Source: Ruegeria arenilitoris (GTDB lineage: Bacteria; Pseudomonadota; Alphaproteobacteria; Rhodobacterales; Rhodobacteraceae). From it: a stretch of DNA of 64,000 nt. The notes under the pieces are model-generated. The model had not been told where the DNA came from. It saw nothing but the letters and a program-made list of their open reading frames with translations, and did no database searches. Location of the stretch: assembly GCF_042675705.1 (NCBI RefSeq), contig NZ_JBHTJJ010000006.1; one strand, written 5' to 3'. This document shows, in pieces, positions 16,978-26,578 of this stretch (position 1 is the stretch's first letter; each line of letters opens with the position of its first letter). The translations under genes were made by a program, and so were the position numbers.

Positions 16978-17873
16978 GCGCGCACCTGACGGATCATGGG
17001 CACTGAATAGACAACCAGTGCGGCCCAAATCAGCGGAAAGGCAATCATGCGCCCGCGGTCGATCTGCTCACCAAACAGCGTGATCGCCGTGATGAATATC
17101 ATGGTCGGCGCGATATACTGCAGGATGCCCATGGTCGAAAGTCGCACCAGCTTGGCCCCGTTGGCATAGACCAGCAGCGGAACGGCGGTCACGATACCCG
17201 CCCCGGCCAACAGCATGGTATCTGTTGCGGCGCCTCCAAAATGTCCGGTGCCCTGCACGCCCAACCAGGTCACATAAGCCAGCGCGGGAACCAGCAAAAT
17301 CAAAACCTCAAGCAGGAAACCCTGGTTTGGTCCGATGGGCAACGAGCGCTTGAAGAACGCATAAAATCCCCAACTGACCATCAACCCCAGCGCCGCCCAT
17401 GGCAGACGGCCGGCCTCGACCACCAGAACCAGAACGCCCAAGGCGGCAAGCCCCACGGCAATCAACTGTGTTCGGGTCAGGGACTCGCGCAGCAGGATCG
17501 CTCCCAGCGCTATGCTGAACAGCGGGTTGATGTAATACCCCAGCGCCGCGTCCAGAGCGTTGCCACTGGCGATCGCCCAGACGTAGATAGCCCAGTTCAC
17601 CGAAATCAGGGCCGCCGTCAGACATGCCATTCCCAACATGCGCGGATCACGCAGCGCCGCCTTCAGATCACCGGTTCGCCCCAGCGCGACCAGCAACAAC
17701 CCGGCCACCGGCACCGACCAGATGATGCGATGCGCCACGATTTCGACGGGACCGATATGCGCCATTGCCTTCATGTAGAGCGGCAGAAAACCCCAAAGGA
17801 CATACGCCGTAACAGCCAGCGCAAGGCCTTTTGGCGAATCCGTGTTCTGGGTTTGGGTCGGGCGCTCGGCCAT
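16968..17873 (-). CDS. rarD: EamA-family permease, RarD type
   Basis: Ten-helix inner-membrane protein of 301 residues. The segment ALAVTAYVLWGFLPLYMKAM, followed by EIVAHRIIWSVP, is typical of the RarD subgroup of EamA transporters (named after E. coli rarD). The substrate is not established. It is the second EamA gene in the window, after the one at 10165-11034, and the two belong to different subgroups. Confidence 0.85.
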   Translation of the reverse strand: MAERPTQTQNTDSPKGLALAVTAYVLWGFLPLYMKAMAHIGPVEIVAHRIIWSVPVAGLLLVALGRTGDLKAALRDPRMLGMACLTAALISVNWAIYVWAIASGNALDAALGYYINPLFSIALGAILLRESLTRTQLIAVGLAALGVLVLVVEAGRLPWAALGLMVSWGFYAFFKRSLPIGPNQGFLLEVLILLVPALAYVTWLGVQGTGHFGGAATDTMLLAGAGIVTAVPLLVYANGAKLVRLSTMGILQYIAPTMIFITAITLFGEQIDRGRMIAFPLIWAALVVYSVPMIRQVRAQT

Positions 17874-18043
17874 GAATGGTCTCCAGCTGATACCCCCCGT
17901 CTTTAGGCAAAGTGCTTTGCCATTGAAACTCAGAAAAGCTTGAAGACGCCCATAACGAATTGTGATGGGTCGGCAACCCCATCGTCAGGTGTACGGCCGG
18001 CAGGGCCTTGTTCGGCTCTGCTTTGTTTTTCGCTAAAGTCGTG

Positions 18044-18079
18044 GCCGGATGGAGGCCTCGTCAAGAACCTCCATCCGGC
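18044..18079. terminator. 12-bp perfect inverted repeat downstream of the first DMGDH gene
   Basis: A perfect 12-bp stem (GCCGGATGGAGG/CCTCCATCCGGC) encloses a 12-base loop in the spacer between the starts-apart rarD gene and the 3' end of the DMGDH-like gene. Neither strand carries a U-run after the stem, so it would be a weak or Rho-assisted terminator or an mRNA 3'-end stabiliser. Confidence 0.5.
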
Positions 18080-18118
18080 GCTCTGCAACTTAGTGGGAGC
18101 AACGCCCCCAACCCGCCT

Positions 18119-20572
18119 TCAGACCTTCACACGTTCGGATTTCGGATCGTACATGGGTTTGAGCGACGCCTCGGCCCGGACCTTCACACCGCAGACGTCA
18201 ATCTCGTATGTCGAGGACAGCACGTCGGCTGCGCTTTCGCCCTTGCAGGGGACATAACCCATGCCGATCGCGCCACCCAAAGTGTGGCCATAGTTTCCTG
18301 AGCTGATGTAACCCACATATTCGCCATCGCGGATAATCGGTTCGTTGTGGAACAGCAGCGGTTCAGGGTCGGTCAGCTTGAATTGCACCAGCCGGCTGTG
18401 CGGGCCGCTGTCCTTGCGGGCAATCACCGCATCTCGGCCAATGAAATCACATCCCTTGTCCACCTTGACGGCAAAGCCGAGACCGGCGTCCACAACGTGA
18501 TCTTCGCAGGTAATGTCATGACCGAAGTGACGGAAGCCCTTTTCGATCCGGCAGCTGTCCATCATGTGCATACCGCACAGCTTCAGGCCCATGTCTTGCC
18601 CGGCCTCGTGCAGCGTTTCGAAAACGTGCCCGGCCATATCCGACGACACGTAGACCTCCCACCCAAGTTCGCCCACATAGGTCACGCGGTGAACGCGTGC
18701 CAAGCCCATTCCGATCTCGATTTCCTGCGCGGTGCCGAATGGGTTTGCCGCGTTCGAGAAGTCGTTGGGCGAAACTTTTTCAAGCAACGTCCGCGCGTTG
18801 GGCCCCATCACCGCCAGAACGCCTTCGCCTGCCGTAACATCAGTGATGACCACATTGAAATTGCCCGAATGACGCATCATCCACGTCTGGTCGGCCAGTC
18901 GCGTCGCCGCCGGGGTCACGACCAGATAGGCGGTCTCAGAAAGGCGTGTCACGGTCACGTCTGCCTCGATCCCGCCATGCCGGTTCAAGAATTGGGTGTA
19001 GACGATCTTGCCGTTTGGAACCGCGTAGTCGCCGCCGCCGATATAGTTCATGAAAGCCTGGGCATCGGGGCCTTCGACCCGGATCTTTCCGAACGAGGAC
19101 ATGTCATACATGCCCACGTTCTCGCGCACAGCGCGGTGTTCGGCGGCCGAGTTCTCGAACCAGTTCTGGCGCTTCCAGCTGTAGCGGTATTCGCGCTCCT
19201 GCCCCTCGTTGGCGAACCAGTTGGCGCGCTCCCACCCGGCCAACTCGCCAAAGACGGCCCCGTGTTTCTTCAGGTGGTGATGGAACGGCGTCCGGCGCAC
19301 GCCGCGCGCGGTGGCCTTCTGGCGATAGGGGTAGTGGTCGGCATAGAGCAGCCCCAGCGTTTCCTTGGACCGCTCGAACAGATACTGCTTGTTGCCCTGG
19401 AAGGGCTGCATCCGGCTGATGTCCACGTCGCCCAGGTCAAAGGGTTTCTCGCCGCTATCCATCCATTCGGCCAGCGCCATGCCCGCGCCGCCCGCAGACT
19501 GGATCCCGATCGAGTTGAACCCGGCCGCGACCCAGACATTGTCCATCTCGGGCGCAAGCCCAAGGTGATAGGCGTCGTCGGGCGTGAAGGACTCAGGGCC
19601 GTTGAAGAAGGTATGAATCCCGGCCTCGGCCAGCATCGGCATCCGGTTGCAGGCGGCCTCGAGGATCGGTTCGAAATGGTCGAAATCCCCAGGCAGTTGG
19701 TCGAACTCGAAACTATCGGGAATTCCGTTCATGGCCCAGGGCTTGGCATTCGGCTCGAACGCACCCAGAAGGATCTTTCCGGCATCTTCCTTGTAATATG
19801 CGCATTCGTCCGGCACCCGCAGAACCGGCAGCTGGGTCAGCCCGTCGATGCCCTCTGTCACGATGTAGAAGTGCTCGCAGGCATGCAGTGGTACATTGAC
19901 ACCTGCCATGCGCCCCACCTGATGGCCCCACATCCCGGCGCAGTTCACCACCATTTCGCATTCGATATGGCCCGAGGCGCTGCCGTCATCCGCCTTCCAG
20001 TCGACGCCGGTAACTTTGCGGCCCTGCTTTGCGATCTCGGTGACTTTGACCCGTTCCTTGACGACGGCGCCGCGCTGACGGGCACCCTTGGCCAGCGCCA
20101 GCGCGATGTTGGCTGGGTCGCCCTGTCCGTCCAGCGGCAGATAGACCGCGCCCTTGACCCCATCCAGATTCAGATGCGGATACAGCTCGGCCACCCGCTC
20201 GTTCGAGATCTCCTCGACCTCGACCCCGAAGGCGCGGGCCATGGCGGCCTGGCGATAGATTTCTTCCTTGCGCTCGTCGGTCAGCGCTACGGTGATCGAG
20301 CCGCAGCGTTTGAAGCCGGTGGCGACACCGGTTTCCTCTTCGAGCGCGCCATAGAGTTCCTGGCTGTACTTGGCCAGTTTGGTCATGTTCGCGGTGGCCC
20401 GCAGCTGTGCGATCAGGCCAGCCGCGTGCCAGGTCGTGCCGCTGGTCAGCTGCTTGCGCTCCAGCAGAACAACGTCGCTCCAGCCTTTCTTGGTCAGGTG
20501 ATAGGCCACCGAGCATCCGATCACACCGCCACCGATGATCACCACACGGGCCTTGCTGGGAAGATCAACCAT
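18119..20572 (-). CDS. Dimethylglycine/sarcosine dehydrogenase-like flavoprotein (copy 1)
   Basis: Protein of 817 residues with an N-terminal FAD-binding DAO domain (VIIGGGVIGCSVAYHL) and a C-terminal GcvT-like folate-binding domain (about residues 430-810, with RVHRVTYVGELGWEVYVSS and SCRIEKGFRHFGHD). The motif TSGTTWHAAGL places His49 where DMGDH and SARDH attach FAD covalently. Members oxidatively remove an N-methyl group and pass the C1 unit to tetrahydrofolate. It lies 87 bases downstream of the GlxA-type regulator on the same strand. The exact substrate (dimethylglycine, sarcosine or a related N-methyl compound) cannot be read from the sequence. Confidence 0.82.
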   Translation of the reverse strand: MVDLPSKARVVIIGGGVIGCSVAYHLTKKGWSDVVLLERKQLTSGTTWHAAGLIAQLRATANMTKLAKYSQELYGALEEETGVATGFKRCGSITVALTDERKEEIYRQAAMARAFGVEVEEISNERVAELYPHLNLDGVKGAVYLPLDGQGDPANIALALAKGARQRGAVVKERVKVTEIAKQGRKVTGVDWKADDGSASGHIECEMVVNCAGMWGHQVGRMAGVNVPLHACEHFYIVTEGIDGLTQLPVLRVPDECAYYKEDAGKILLGAFEPNAKPWAMNGIPDSFEFDQLPGDFDHFEPILEAACNRMPMLAEAGIHTFFNGPESFTPDDAYHLGLAPEMDNVWVAAGFNSIGIQSAGGAGMALAEWMDSGEKPFDLGDVDISRMQPFQGNKQYLFERSKETLGLLYADHYPYRQKATARGVRRTPFHHHLKKHGAVFGELAGWERANWFANEGQEREYRYSWKRQNWFENSAAEHRAVRENVGMYDMSSFGKIRVEGPDAQAFMNYIGGGDYAVPNGKIVYTQFLNRHGGIEADVTVTRLSETAYLVVTPAATRLADQTWMMRHSGNFNVVITDVTAGEGVLAVMGPNARTLLEKVSPNDFSNAANPFGTAQEIEIGMGLARVHRVTYVGELGWEVYVSSDMAGHVFETLHEAGQDMGLKLCGMHMMDSCRIEKGFRHFGHDITCEDHVVDAGLGFAVKVDKGCDFIGRDAVIARKDSGPHSRLVQFKLTDPEPLLFHNEPIIRDGEYVGYISSGNYGHTLGGAIGMGYVPCKGESAADVLSSTYEIDVCGVKVRAEASLKPMYDPKSERVKV

Positions 20573-20659
20573 TCCGAAGTCTCCAATCTCGAGTCGGCAT
20601 CAGAGTGCCACGAACAGGCGACAAAAAATGCAGCAAAAACGTCAACTGCGGCACAAAAA

Positions 20660-21643
20660 TCACCGCAGCGCCGATTGGCGTTTCTGGCGGCGCAGAGCGA
20701 ATGGCGTGATCCCGAAAAAGCTTTTGTAGACGGATGAGAACCCGTTGGGAAAGCCGCAGGCGAGGCCGATTTCACGTACGCTCATAGTGGTATTCAAAAG
20801 CAGGTTGTTGGCCTTGGCCAACCGCATCTCGCGGTAGAAGCCGTTCGGCGTGGTGCCGAAGAATGTCTTGAATTTGCGCTCCAGCGAGCGGTTCGACATT
20901 CCAAGCTCTTCGACCAGTTGATTGATGGGCAACGGATCTTCAATATTGGCCTGCATCAACTTGATGCACTGATCCAGCCGGGCGTCCCCGGTCGTCGTCG
21001 TCTTGGCGCCGGAAAACGGCTGCAACGACGAAAAGTCGCGGATGTGTTCGTGCAGCATGATGTCCGCCACCGTCATCTTGGCCGGACCCGAGATGTGGCG
21101 CCCGATCACCGCCAGTGCGATATCGGCCGTGGCCCCCATTCCCGCGCAGGTCACGACCGGGCCCTGCTCGGTCGCGATTGAAAGCTTGGCCTCGAACCGG
21201 GCGCCGCGTTCGCGGAAGATCGACGCGTTTTCCCAATGTGTTGCCATGTCGGGCGTTCCGTGTTCGTCGATGTATCGGCTGGCGGCCTCGGCCAGCAAAA
21301 AGACCTGCGCACCGCGATAGGTATAGTCGGACACAACCCGGCCCAGCGACAGCTCGGGCTGGTCCGGGTCGGTGTTGCCGATCACGAACAGATAGTCGGC
21401 GTCCGGTTGGCGCGTAACGGGCTGGGTCGGAATGCTGGCGCCGCTGCTGCTGACGATGGTCCCCCCCTTGAGCGACCGATAGGTATAAGTGAACGGCGGG
21501 TGCGGACAAACCCGATTGGCGAGACGCAGCACATCCACCACCGACGCCAGCTCCAGCAGAACGAAGCCTGGTGCGGTGACAATGTCAAAATGCCATTGCG
21601 CCTTGACGCCGTCGGGTTTTCCAAGGTCCGGTTTCTCCGCCAT
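20660..21643 (-). CDS. GlxA-family AraC-type transcriptional regulator (GbdR-like)
   Basis: Transcription factor of 327 residues with an N-terminal DJ-1/PfpI-like domain (FVLLELASVVDVLRLAN through VVTCAGMGATADIALAVIG) and a C-terminal AraC double helix-turn-helix (INQLVEELGMSNRSLERKF and SVREIGLACGFPNGFSSVY). Proteins of this architecture include GbdR, the glycine-betaine catabolism activator of Pseudomonas. Its place between a DMGDH-like gene and a BHMT-like gene suggests it senses dimethylglycine or a similar compound. The ATG at 21643 is chosen; a GTG nine bases upstream is possible. Confidence 0.82.
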   Translation of the reverse strand: MAEKPDLGKPDGVKAQWHFDIVTAPGFVLLELASVVDVLRLANRVCPHPPFTYTYRSLKGGTIVSSSGASIPTQPVTRQPDADYLFVIGNTDPDQPELSLGRVVSDYTYRGAQVFLLAEAASRYIDEHGTPDMATHWENASIFRERGARFEAKLSIATEQGPVVTCAGMGATADIALAVIGRHISGPAKMTVADIMLHEHIRDFSSLQPFSGAKTTTTGDARLDQCIKLMQANIEDPLPINQLVEELGMSNRSLERKFKTFFGTTPNGFYREMRLAKANNLLLNTTMSVREIGLACGFPNGFSSVYKSFFGITPFALRRQKRQSALR

Positions 21644-21652
21644 CCTCGCCAC

Positions 21653-22546
21653 TCACACAATCCTGTGCCCGGCCGAGCGCAGAGCGTTGGCCAAAGCTTC
21701 GATGTGCTCTGGGCCCACTTCGCAGCATCCACCGATGATCGTGGCCCCTTGGTCAACCCAACTCATCGCATGTGCGGCATAGGCCGACGGGTCGAGATCG
21801 TGGCGCGCTTCCAGCGCGTCGACTGTCGGAGCGTCTTTCAGGAAGCCGTCAGAAATCCGGGTGAAGCCATTCGCGTAGGCACCGTAAGGTCTTTGAAGTG
21901 TCGCAAGGAACTCCAGCGCCGCGGGCACCGCCTCGGGCCGGGTGCAATTGATCAGAACCGCCTGGGGATCGAAGCGTTCGACCAGTGGCGCGATCGCGCC
22001 CAGCGGTTCGCCCGACCTTAGCCGGGTACCGTCCTCGTCCATGACCGACAGGGCCAGCCAGACCGGCTTGCCACAGCCTTCGGTTCCACGCAGGGCGCCT
22101 TCGGCCTCGGTCACGGACGAGACGGTTTCGATCAGGAACAGGTTCACCCGGTTCTGCATCAGTCGCACCAGTTCCGCGAATTTCTGCGCGGCCTCGTCGG
22201 GATCAGGATTCAGATCGGGGCGATAGGTGGCCAGTAAGGGGCCCAGCGCGCCGGCGATACGCCCCGCCCGCCCGCCGCGCGCCAGTTCGGCCTGTGTCAG
22301 AGCCGCATCGATGAGTTGCTCCAGCTGATCCTCGATCCCCGCTCGTACGAGGCGAGAGCGGTGGACGGCATAGGTGTTTGTCGTCGCGACGGTTGCCCCG
22401 CGGTCGAAATAGTCCCGGTGGATCTTTCCGACCAACCCGGGCTCGTCGATCATTACGCGGGTTGACCACAAGACGGTTGGCTGTTCGCCACGACGTTTCA
22501 CGAGCTCTTGACCGATCGAACCATCCAACAGCGTGATGTCTGCCAT
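21653..22546 (-). CDS. Homocysteine S-methyltransferase family protein (BHMT-like)
   Basis: Pfam S-methyl_trans-type enzyme of 297 residues. The zinc ligands of the family are present: Cys201 in LINCTRPE and Cys274-Cys275 in IGGCCEVGPEHI. The N-terminal LLDGSIGQEL loop is also typical. It transfers a methyl group to homocysteine; in this gene neighbourhood glycine betaine is a plausible donor, giving dimethylglycine. S-methylmethionine or another methyl donor is the alternative. A strong AGGAGG precedes the ATG. Confidence 0.8.
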   Translation of the reverse strand: MADITLLDGSIGQELVKRRGEQPTVLWSTRVMIDEPGLVGKIHRDYFDRGATVATTNTYAVHRSRLVRAGIEDQLEQLIDAALTQAELARGGRAGRIAGALGPLLATYRPDLNPDPDEAAQKFAELVRLMQNRVNLFLIETVSSVTEAEGALRGTEGCGKPVWLALSVMDEDGTRLRSGEPLGAIAPLVERFDPQAVLINCTRPEAVPAALEFLATLQRPYGAYANGFTRISDGFLKDAPTVDALEARHDLDPSAYAAHAMSWVDQGATIIGGCCEVGPEHIEALANALRSAGHRIV

Positions 22547-22558
22547 CTCGGTGCCTCC

Positions 22559-23611
22559 TTACTGTATGAGAACCAGCTTTCCGGGCATGGTCTTTGATTG
22601 AAAGTCCGTCTGCGCCTGCACGATCTCGCGCAGCGGGTAAGTCTTGGAAATCAACGGCTTGATCCGACCCGCGTTCATCAACTCGACCAGCCGGCCAAAA
22701 ACTTCGAAGGCTTGGTGAGTGCAGCCGTGGATCGTGATGTCGCGCAGGTAGATTTCGCGCAGATCAGCCTGCACGATCGGGCCGGCGATGGCCCCGGACA
22801 CGGCATACTGGCCACCCGCCTTCAGCGCCAGGATCAGGCCGGGAAAGGCCAGGCCGCCGACCACGTCGATCACCACGTCAAAGCTGTCCTGCGGCAGCGG
22901 CGCGTCGCGGTCGAACGTACCAGCCGCACCCTGCGCCCGCACCACTTCGGCCTTGGCGGCACTGGTCACCCCCCACACGGTTGCTCCCCGCAAGGCTGCC
23001 AATTGCACGGCCGCCAGCCCGACGCCGCCCGAGGCGCCGATGATCAGCACCTTGTGCCCGGCAGTCACGCCCGCGCGGGTCAACAGGTTCTCGGCCGTCC
23101 CGAACGTACAAGGTATGGCGGCGATTTCCACGTCCGACAGCGGTGAGGCGGTCACGTCATAGAGGTCATCCGCCTCGAGCAGGCAGTATTGCGCAAAAGC
23201 CCCGTCGATCTCGGACCCCAGCGCGATGAAGCCTGTCGGGTTACCCGGGCGCGGGCGCGGCAGGTTGATCGGGCAGGTCACGCGTTGCCCCGGTTTGAAG
23301 CCGGCACCCGGCCCGATCTGCTCGACTATGCCGCAAAGATCTCCGCCTTGAATGCGGGGAAAGGACAACGCGCCGCCCCAACCGCCGGCTTCGACCTCTT
23401 GGTCAACCGCGTCCGTCGCGCCGGTGACGTCCGAGGAATACCATCCGATCCGCGTGTTGATGTCGGTGTTGTTGACGCCCGCCGCAGCCACGCGGACCAG
23501 AACCTGCCCGGGCCCGGGCACCGGAACCGGAATATCCTTACGCCATTCCAGAACTTCGGGACCACCGTGACCCGTCAGATAGACACCGCACATCGTCTTT
23601 GGAGCATTCAT
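22559..23611 (-). CDS. Medium-chain zinc-type dehydrogenase/quinone oxidoreductase
   Basis: MDR-superfamily protein of 350 residues with a GroES-like N-terminal domain (LVRVAAAGVNNTDINTR) and an NAD(P)-binding Rossmann domain (VLIIGASGGVGLAAVQLAAL). The zinc-ligand pattern of alcohol dehydrogenases is not complete, so a quinone-oxidoreductase-like or enoyl-reductase role fits better. Its role in the surrounding methylated-amine cluster is unknown. It is 12 bases upstream of the BHMT-like gene. Confidence 0.78.
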   Translation of the reverse strand: MNAPKTMCGVYLTGHGGPEVLEWRKDIPVPVPGPGQVLVRVAAAGVNNTDINTRIGWYSSDVTGATDAVDQEVEAGGWGGALSFPRIQGGDLCGIVEQIGPGAGFKPGQRVTCPINLPRPRPGNPTGFIALGSEIDGAFAQYCLLEADDLYDVTASPLSDVEIAAIPCTFGTAENLLTRAGVTAGHKVLIIGASGGVGLAAVQLAALRGATVWGVTSAAKAEVVRAQGAAGTFDRDAPLPQDSFDVVIDVVGGLAFPGLILALKAGGQYAVSGAIAGPIVQADLREIYLRDITIHGCTHQAFEVFGRLVELMNAGRIKPLISKTYPLREIVQAQTDFQSKTMPGKLVLIQ

Positions 23612-23623
23612 TTCGCTGGCTTC

Positions 23624-24100
23624 TCAGGTCTGGTCGTCGGGATGGGGTGGAACCGGCCCCATCGGCACGATGTCGTAGCGGGCATTCAGATCGGCCATCT
23701 TGGCCTCGTCCTCAAAATCTGCCTGGGTCATGGTTGCCAGTTCCGCAAGGAAGCCGTCAAACCCGGAGGGTTGAAAGATCATGAGCATCCGTGCCGGTTT
23801 GTTGTCGGCCACCCGGCAGGCATGCGGCACACCCGGCGGAACATGCATGGTGGTGCCCGGCGTGCACAGGTGCCAATCTCCGTCGACATAGAAATCCACG
23901 GCGCCCTCGAGAAAATAGAAAGTCTCGGCGTGGCTGTCGTGGCGATGAAGGCCAAGCGCGAAGCTGGCCTTCAAGTTGTCTTCCATCAGGGTGTACGCCC
24001 CGCCCGTGTCCTGACCGGAAACCTTCACGAAGGTATGGTCGTTCTCCCAGTCATAGTTGGGACCCTCACCGGGTCCCTGCTTGGAATATCGCGGGCGCAT
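23624..24100 (-). CDS. Cupin-domain protein
   Basis: Single-domain cupin of 158 residues with the metal-binding pattern HRHDSHAE (two His and one Glu) and a second-motif histidine in PPGVPHACRV. It is 15 bases downstream of the second DMGDH-like gene, whose stop precedes its ATG, with AGGAGG before that ATG. It may be a small metal-dependent dioxygenase or isomerase, or a binding protein. It does not carry the DddQ/DddW-type features needed to call a DMSP lyase. Confidence 0.72.
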   Translation of the reverse strand: MRPRYSKQGPGEGPNYDWENDHTFVKVSGQDTGGAYTLMEDNLKASFALGLHRHDSHAETFYFLEGAVDFYVDGDWHLCTPGTTMHVPPGVPHACRVADNKPARMLMIFQPSGFDGFLAELATMTQADFEDEAKMADLNARYDIVPMGPVPPHPDDQT

Positions 24101-24115
24101 ATGTGCCTCCTTGTG

Positions 24116-26563
24116 TCAGGCGCGCAGCCGCTCGTTTGCGGGATCCCACAACGGCTGATCCTCCTGTACCACGGCGCGACACTTTTCGCCGTAGATTTCC
24201 ACCTCGAGCTCGGTGCCCGGGTTGGCCAGATCGGCCTTGATCATGCCCAGCGCGACGGACTTGCCGACACGATAGCCCCAGGCGCCCGATGTGGTCTCGC
24301 CCACGATCTGATCGCCCTGCCAGATGCAGGACATGTAAGGCGCATCGCAGTCACCGGCCTCGACGACCAGCGTGACGAAAGACTTCTTCACTCCACGCTG
24401 CTTTTCCGCCAGCAAAGCGGCCTTGCCGGGGAAATCCTGAGGCTTGTCGAACTTGACGAAGCGTTCCAACCCGCCTTCCAGCAGCGAGTAGTCGGTGCTG
24501 AGATCTCCCTTCCACGCGCGGTATCCCTTTTCGATGCGCAGGCTGTTCAGCGCATACATGCCAAACGGCTTGGCCCCGGCGGCAAGGATCGCGTCATAGA
24601 TCGCGGGCATGTGTTCGTTGAGCGCATGCACCTCCCAACCCAGTTCACCGGCAAAGGACACGCGGATCAGGTGGGCGGGCTGTCCGGCCACGGTGGCGGC
24701 CTGATGGGTCAGCCAACCCAGAGAGAGGTCGGCATCGGTCAGACCCGACAGGATCTCACGCGATTTCGGACCGGTCACGATCAGCGTGTCGCGGGTGGTG
24801 GTCACGTCCTCGACCGTGACGCCCGCGGGCATCGCGTTCCTCAGGATGTCTCGGTCGTGCCATTGCGCGGTGGCGGCGGTGATCATCACGAAGTCATCCT
24901 CACCCAGACGCATGCAGGACATCTCGGTCAGGATGCGGCCGCGGTGGTCGGCGATGTAGACCAGGTTGATCCGGCCTACCTTGGGCAGGCCGCCGGTGAC
25001 CAGCCCGCGCAGCGCCTCGGCCGCGCCTTCGCCCTTGACGACAAACCGCGAGAAACCCGGCAGGTCAAGCACGCCGCAATGGTCGCGCACGGCCTCGCAT
25101 TCCTCCTTGATCCGCTGCTCCCACGGGCCCGAGCGGCCCCAGGTGTGGGCGCTTTCCTCGGAGGTGTCATCCCCCGGCTGCGCGAACCAGTTGGCGCGCT
25201 CCCAGCCGTTGTAGACGCCCATGACGCCGCCTAGTTCCTTGACCTTGGCGTGAACCGGCGACAGCTTCTTGTCGCGCGCGGCGGGCCATTCATGATGCGG
25301 GAAGTGCATGGCGTATTCGTTGCCGTAGACCTCCATGCCCTTTTGATTGCAGTAATCCTGATCGGTGTAGTCGGTATAGCGGCGGGGATCGACGGCCCAC
25401 ATGTCCCATTCGGTGGCGCCATCCACGATCCATTCGGCCAGCACTTTGCCTGCACCGCCGCCTTGGGCGATGCCGAAGGTGAAGGTATGCGCCTCGAAGG
25501 CGTTCTTGACGCCGGGCATCGGGCCAATCAGCGGCAGGCCGTCGGGCGCATAAGGGATCGGCCCGTTGATCACGCGGCCCACGCCCGAGGTCGCCATCAG
25601 CGGCACCCGCTCCATCGCGTCGGTGACGATGTCCTCGATCCGGTCCAGATCGTCGTTCCACAGCTGGAAGCTGAAATCCTCGGGCATCGGGTCGTCCTCG
25701 GTCATCCAGTGGCCCTTGCAGTTGGGCTCATATGGGCCAAGGTTGAAGCCGTGCTTTTCCTGTCGCAGGTAGTAGGAGATATCCACGTCGCGCAGCAGCG
25801 GCAGCTTGCCACCGTTTTCCTTCGACCAGGCTTCGACCTCGGGGATCTCGTCAGTCAGCAAATACTGGTGGCTCATGACCATCGCCGGCACGGTGCGGCC
25901 GCCATAAGGCTTGAACCATTCGCCCACACGCTGCGCGTAGTAGCCGGCCGCGTTGACGACATAGTCGCAGTCGATGTCGCCCTTTTCGGTGTGGACGGTC
26001 CAGGTGCCGTCGTCATGCTGGGTCACGCCGGTGGCCGGGCAGAACCGGATGATCTTCTGCCCCATGTCGCGTGCGCCCTTGGCCAGCGCCTGGGTCAGCT
26101 GCGCCGGGTCGATGTCCCCATCGGTCGGGTCATACAGAACGCCCTCAAGATCATGAGTTTCCAGGAACGGGTAGCGTTCCTTGGCCTGCTCCGGCGTCCA
26201 CATTTCCATCGGGATTCCCTGGTAGCGGCCCATCGACATGGCCCGCTGGAACTCCTGCATCCGCTCTTTGCTGTGCGCCAGACGGATTGATCCCGACACG
26301 TGGTAGTTCATCGGGTAGTCGACCTCTTCGCCAAGACGTGAATACAGCTCGGTCGAATAGCGCTGCATGTTCATGATCGCCCAAGAGGTCGAGAAGGTCG
26401 GCACGTTGCCGGCCGCGTGCCAGGTCGAACCTGCGGTCAGCTCGTTCTTTTCCAGCAGAACGCAGTCGGTCCAGCCCTTTTTGGCCAAATGGTACAGCGA
26501 GGACGCCCCTACGACGCCGCCACCAATGATGACCACGCGGGCCTTGGTCGGAAATTCGCTCAT
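24116..26563 (-). CDS. Dimethylglycine/sarcosine dehydrogenase-like flavoprotein (copy 2)
   Basis: Protein of 815 residues, a paralogue of the gene at 18119, with an N-terminal FAD domain (VIIGGGVVGASSLYHL), the covalent-flavin motif TAGSTWHAAGN (His49) and a C-terminal GcvT-like domain (HLIRVSFAGELGWEVHA and NSLRIEKGYRAWKGD). The two copies diverge clearly in the substrate-binding middle regions, so they probably act on different N-methyl compounds, for example successive demethylations. It is followed by the cupin gene and preceded by the GFA-family gene on the same strand. Confidence 0.82.
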   Translation of the reverse strand: MSEFPTKARVVIIGGGVVGASSLYHLAKKGWTDCVLLEKNELTAGSTWHAAGNVPTFSTSWAIMNMQRYSTELYSRLGEEVDYPMNYHVSGSIRLAHSKERMQEFQRAMSMGRYQGIPMEMWTPEQAKERYPFLETHDLEGVLYDPTDGDIDPAQLTQALAKGARDMGQKIIRFCPATGVTQHDDGTWTVHTEKGDIDCDYVVNAAGYYAQRVGEWFKPYGGRTVPAMVMSHQYLLTDEIPEVEAWSKENGGKLPLLRDVDISYYLRQEKHGFNLGPYEPNCKGHWMTEDDPMPEDFSFQLWNDDLDRIEDIVTDAMERVPLMATSGVGRVINGPIPYAPDGLPLIGPMPGVKNAFEAHTFTFGIAQGGGAGKVLAEWIVDGATEWDMWAVDPRRYTDYTDQDYCNQKGMEVYGNEYAMHFPHHEWPAARDKKLSPVHAKVKELGGVMGVYNGWERANWFAQPGDDTSEESAHTWGRSGPWEQRIKEECEAVRDHCGVLDLPGFSRFVVKGEGAAEALRGLVTGGLPKVGRINLVYIADHRGRILTEMSCMRLGEDDFVMITAATAQWHDRDILRNAMPAGVTVEDVTTTRDTLIVTGPKSREILSGLTDADLSLGWLTHQAATVAGQPAHLIRVSFAGELGWEVHALNEHMPAIYDAILAAGAKPFGMYALNSLRIEKGYRAWKGDLSTDYSLLEGGLERFVKFDKPQDFPGKAALLAEKQRGVKKSFVTLVVEAGDCDAPYMSCIWQGDQIVGETTSGAWGYRVGKSVALGMIKADLANPGTELEVEIYGEKCRAVVQEDQPLWDPANERLRA

Positions 26564-26578
26564 TTTTCTAGATCCCTG

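Noticed and set aside
18347..20737. Long plus-strand open frame opposite the first DMGDH-like gene
   Set aside because: It mirrors the coding strand, has no family signature and ends inside the regulator gene.
23624..24100. Cupin considered as a DMSP lyase (DddQ/DddW type)
   Set aside because: Only the generic two-His and Glu cupin pattern is seen; DMSP-lyase-specific residues and context are absent.
23189..25234. Long plus-strand open frame opposite the cupin and second DMGDH-like gene
   Set aside because: It spans several real genes in antisense and shows low-complexity translation typical of GC-rich reverse frames.
18119..26563. DMGDH-like proteins considered as the DMSP demethylase DmdA
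   Set aside because: DmdA is about 370 residues with only the GcvT-like domain; these proteins are more than twice as long and have an N-terminal FAD domain.
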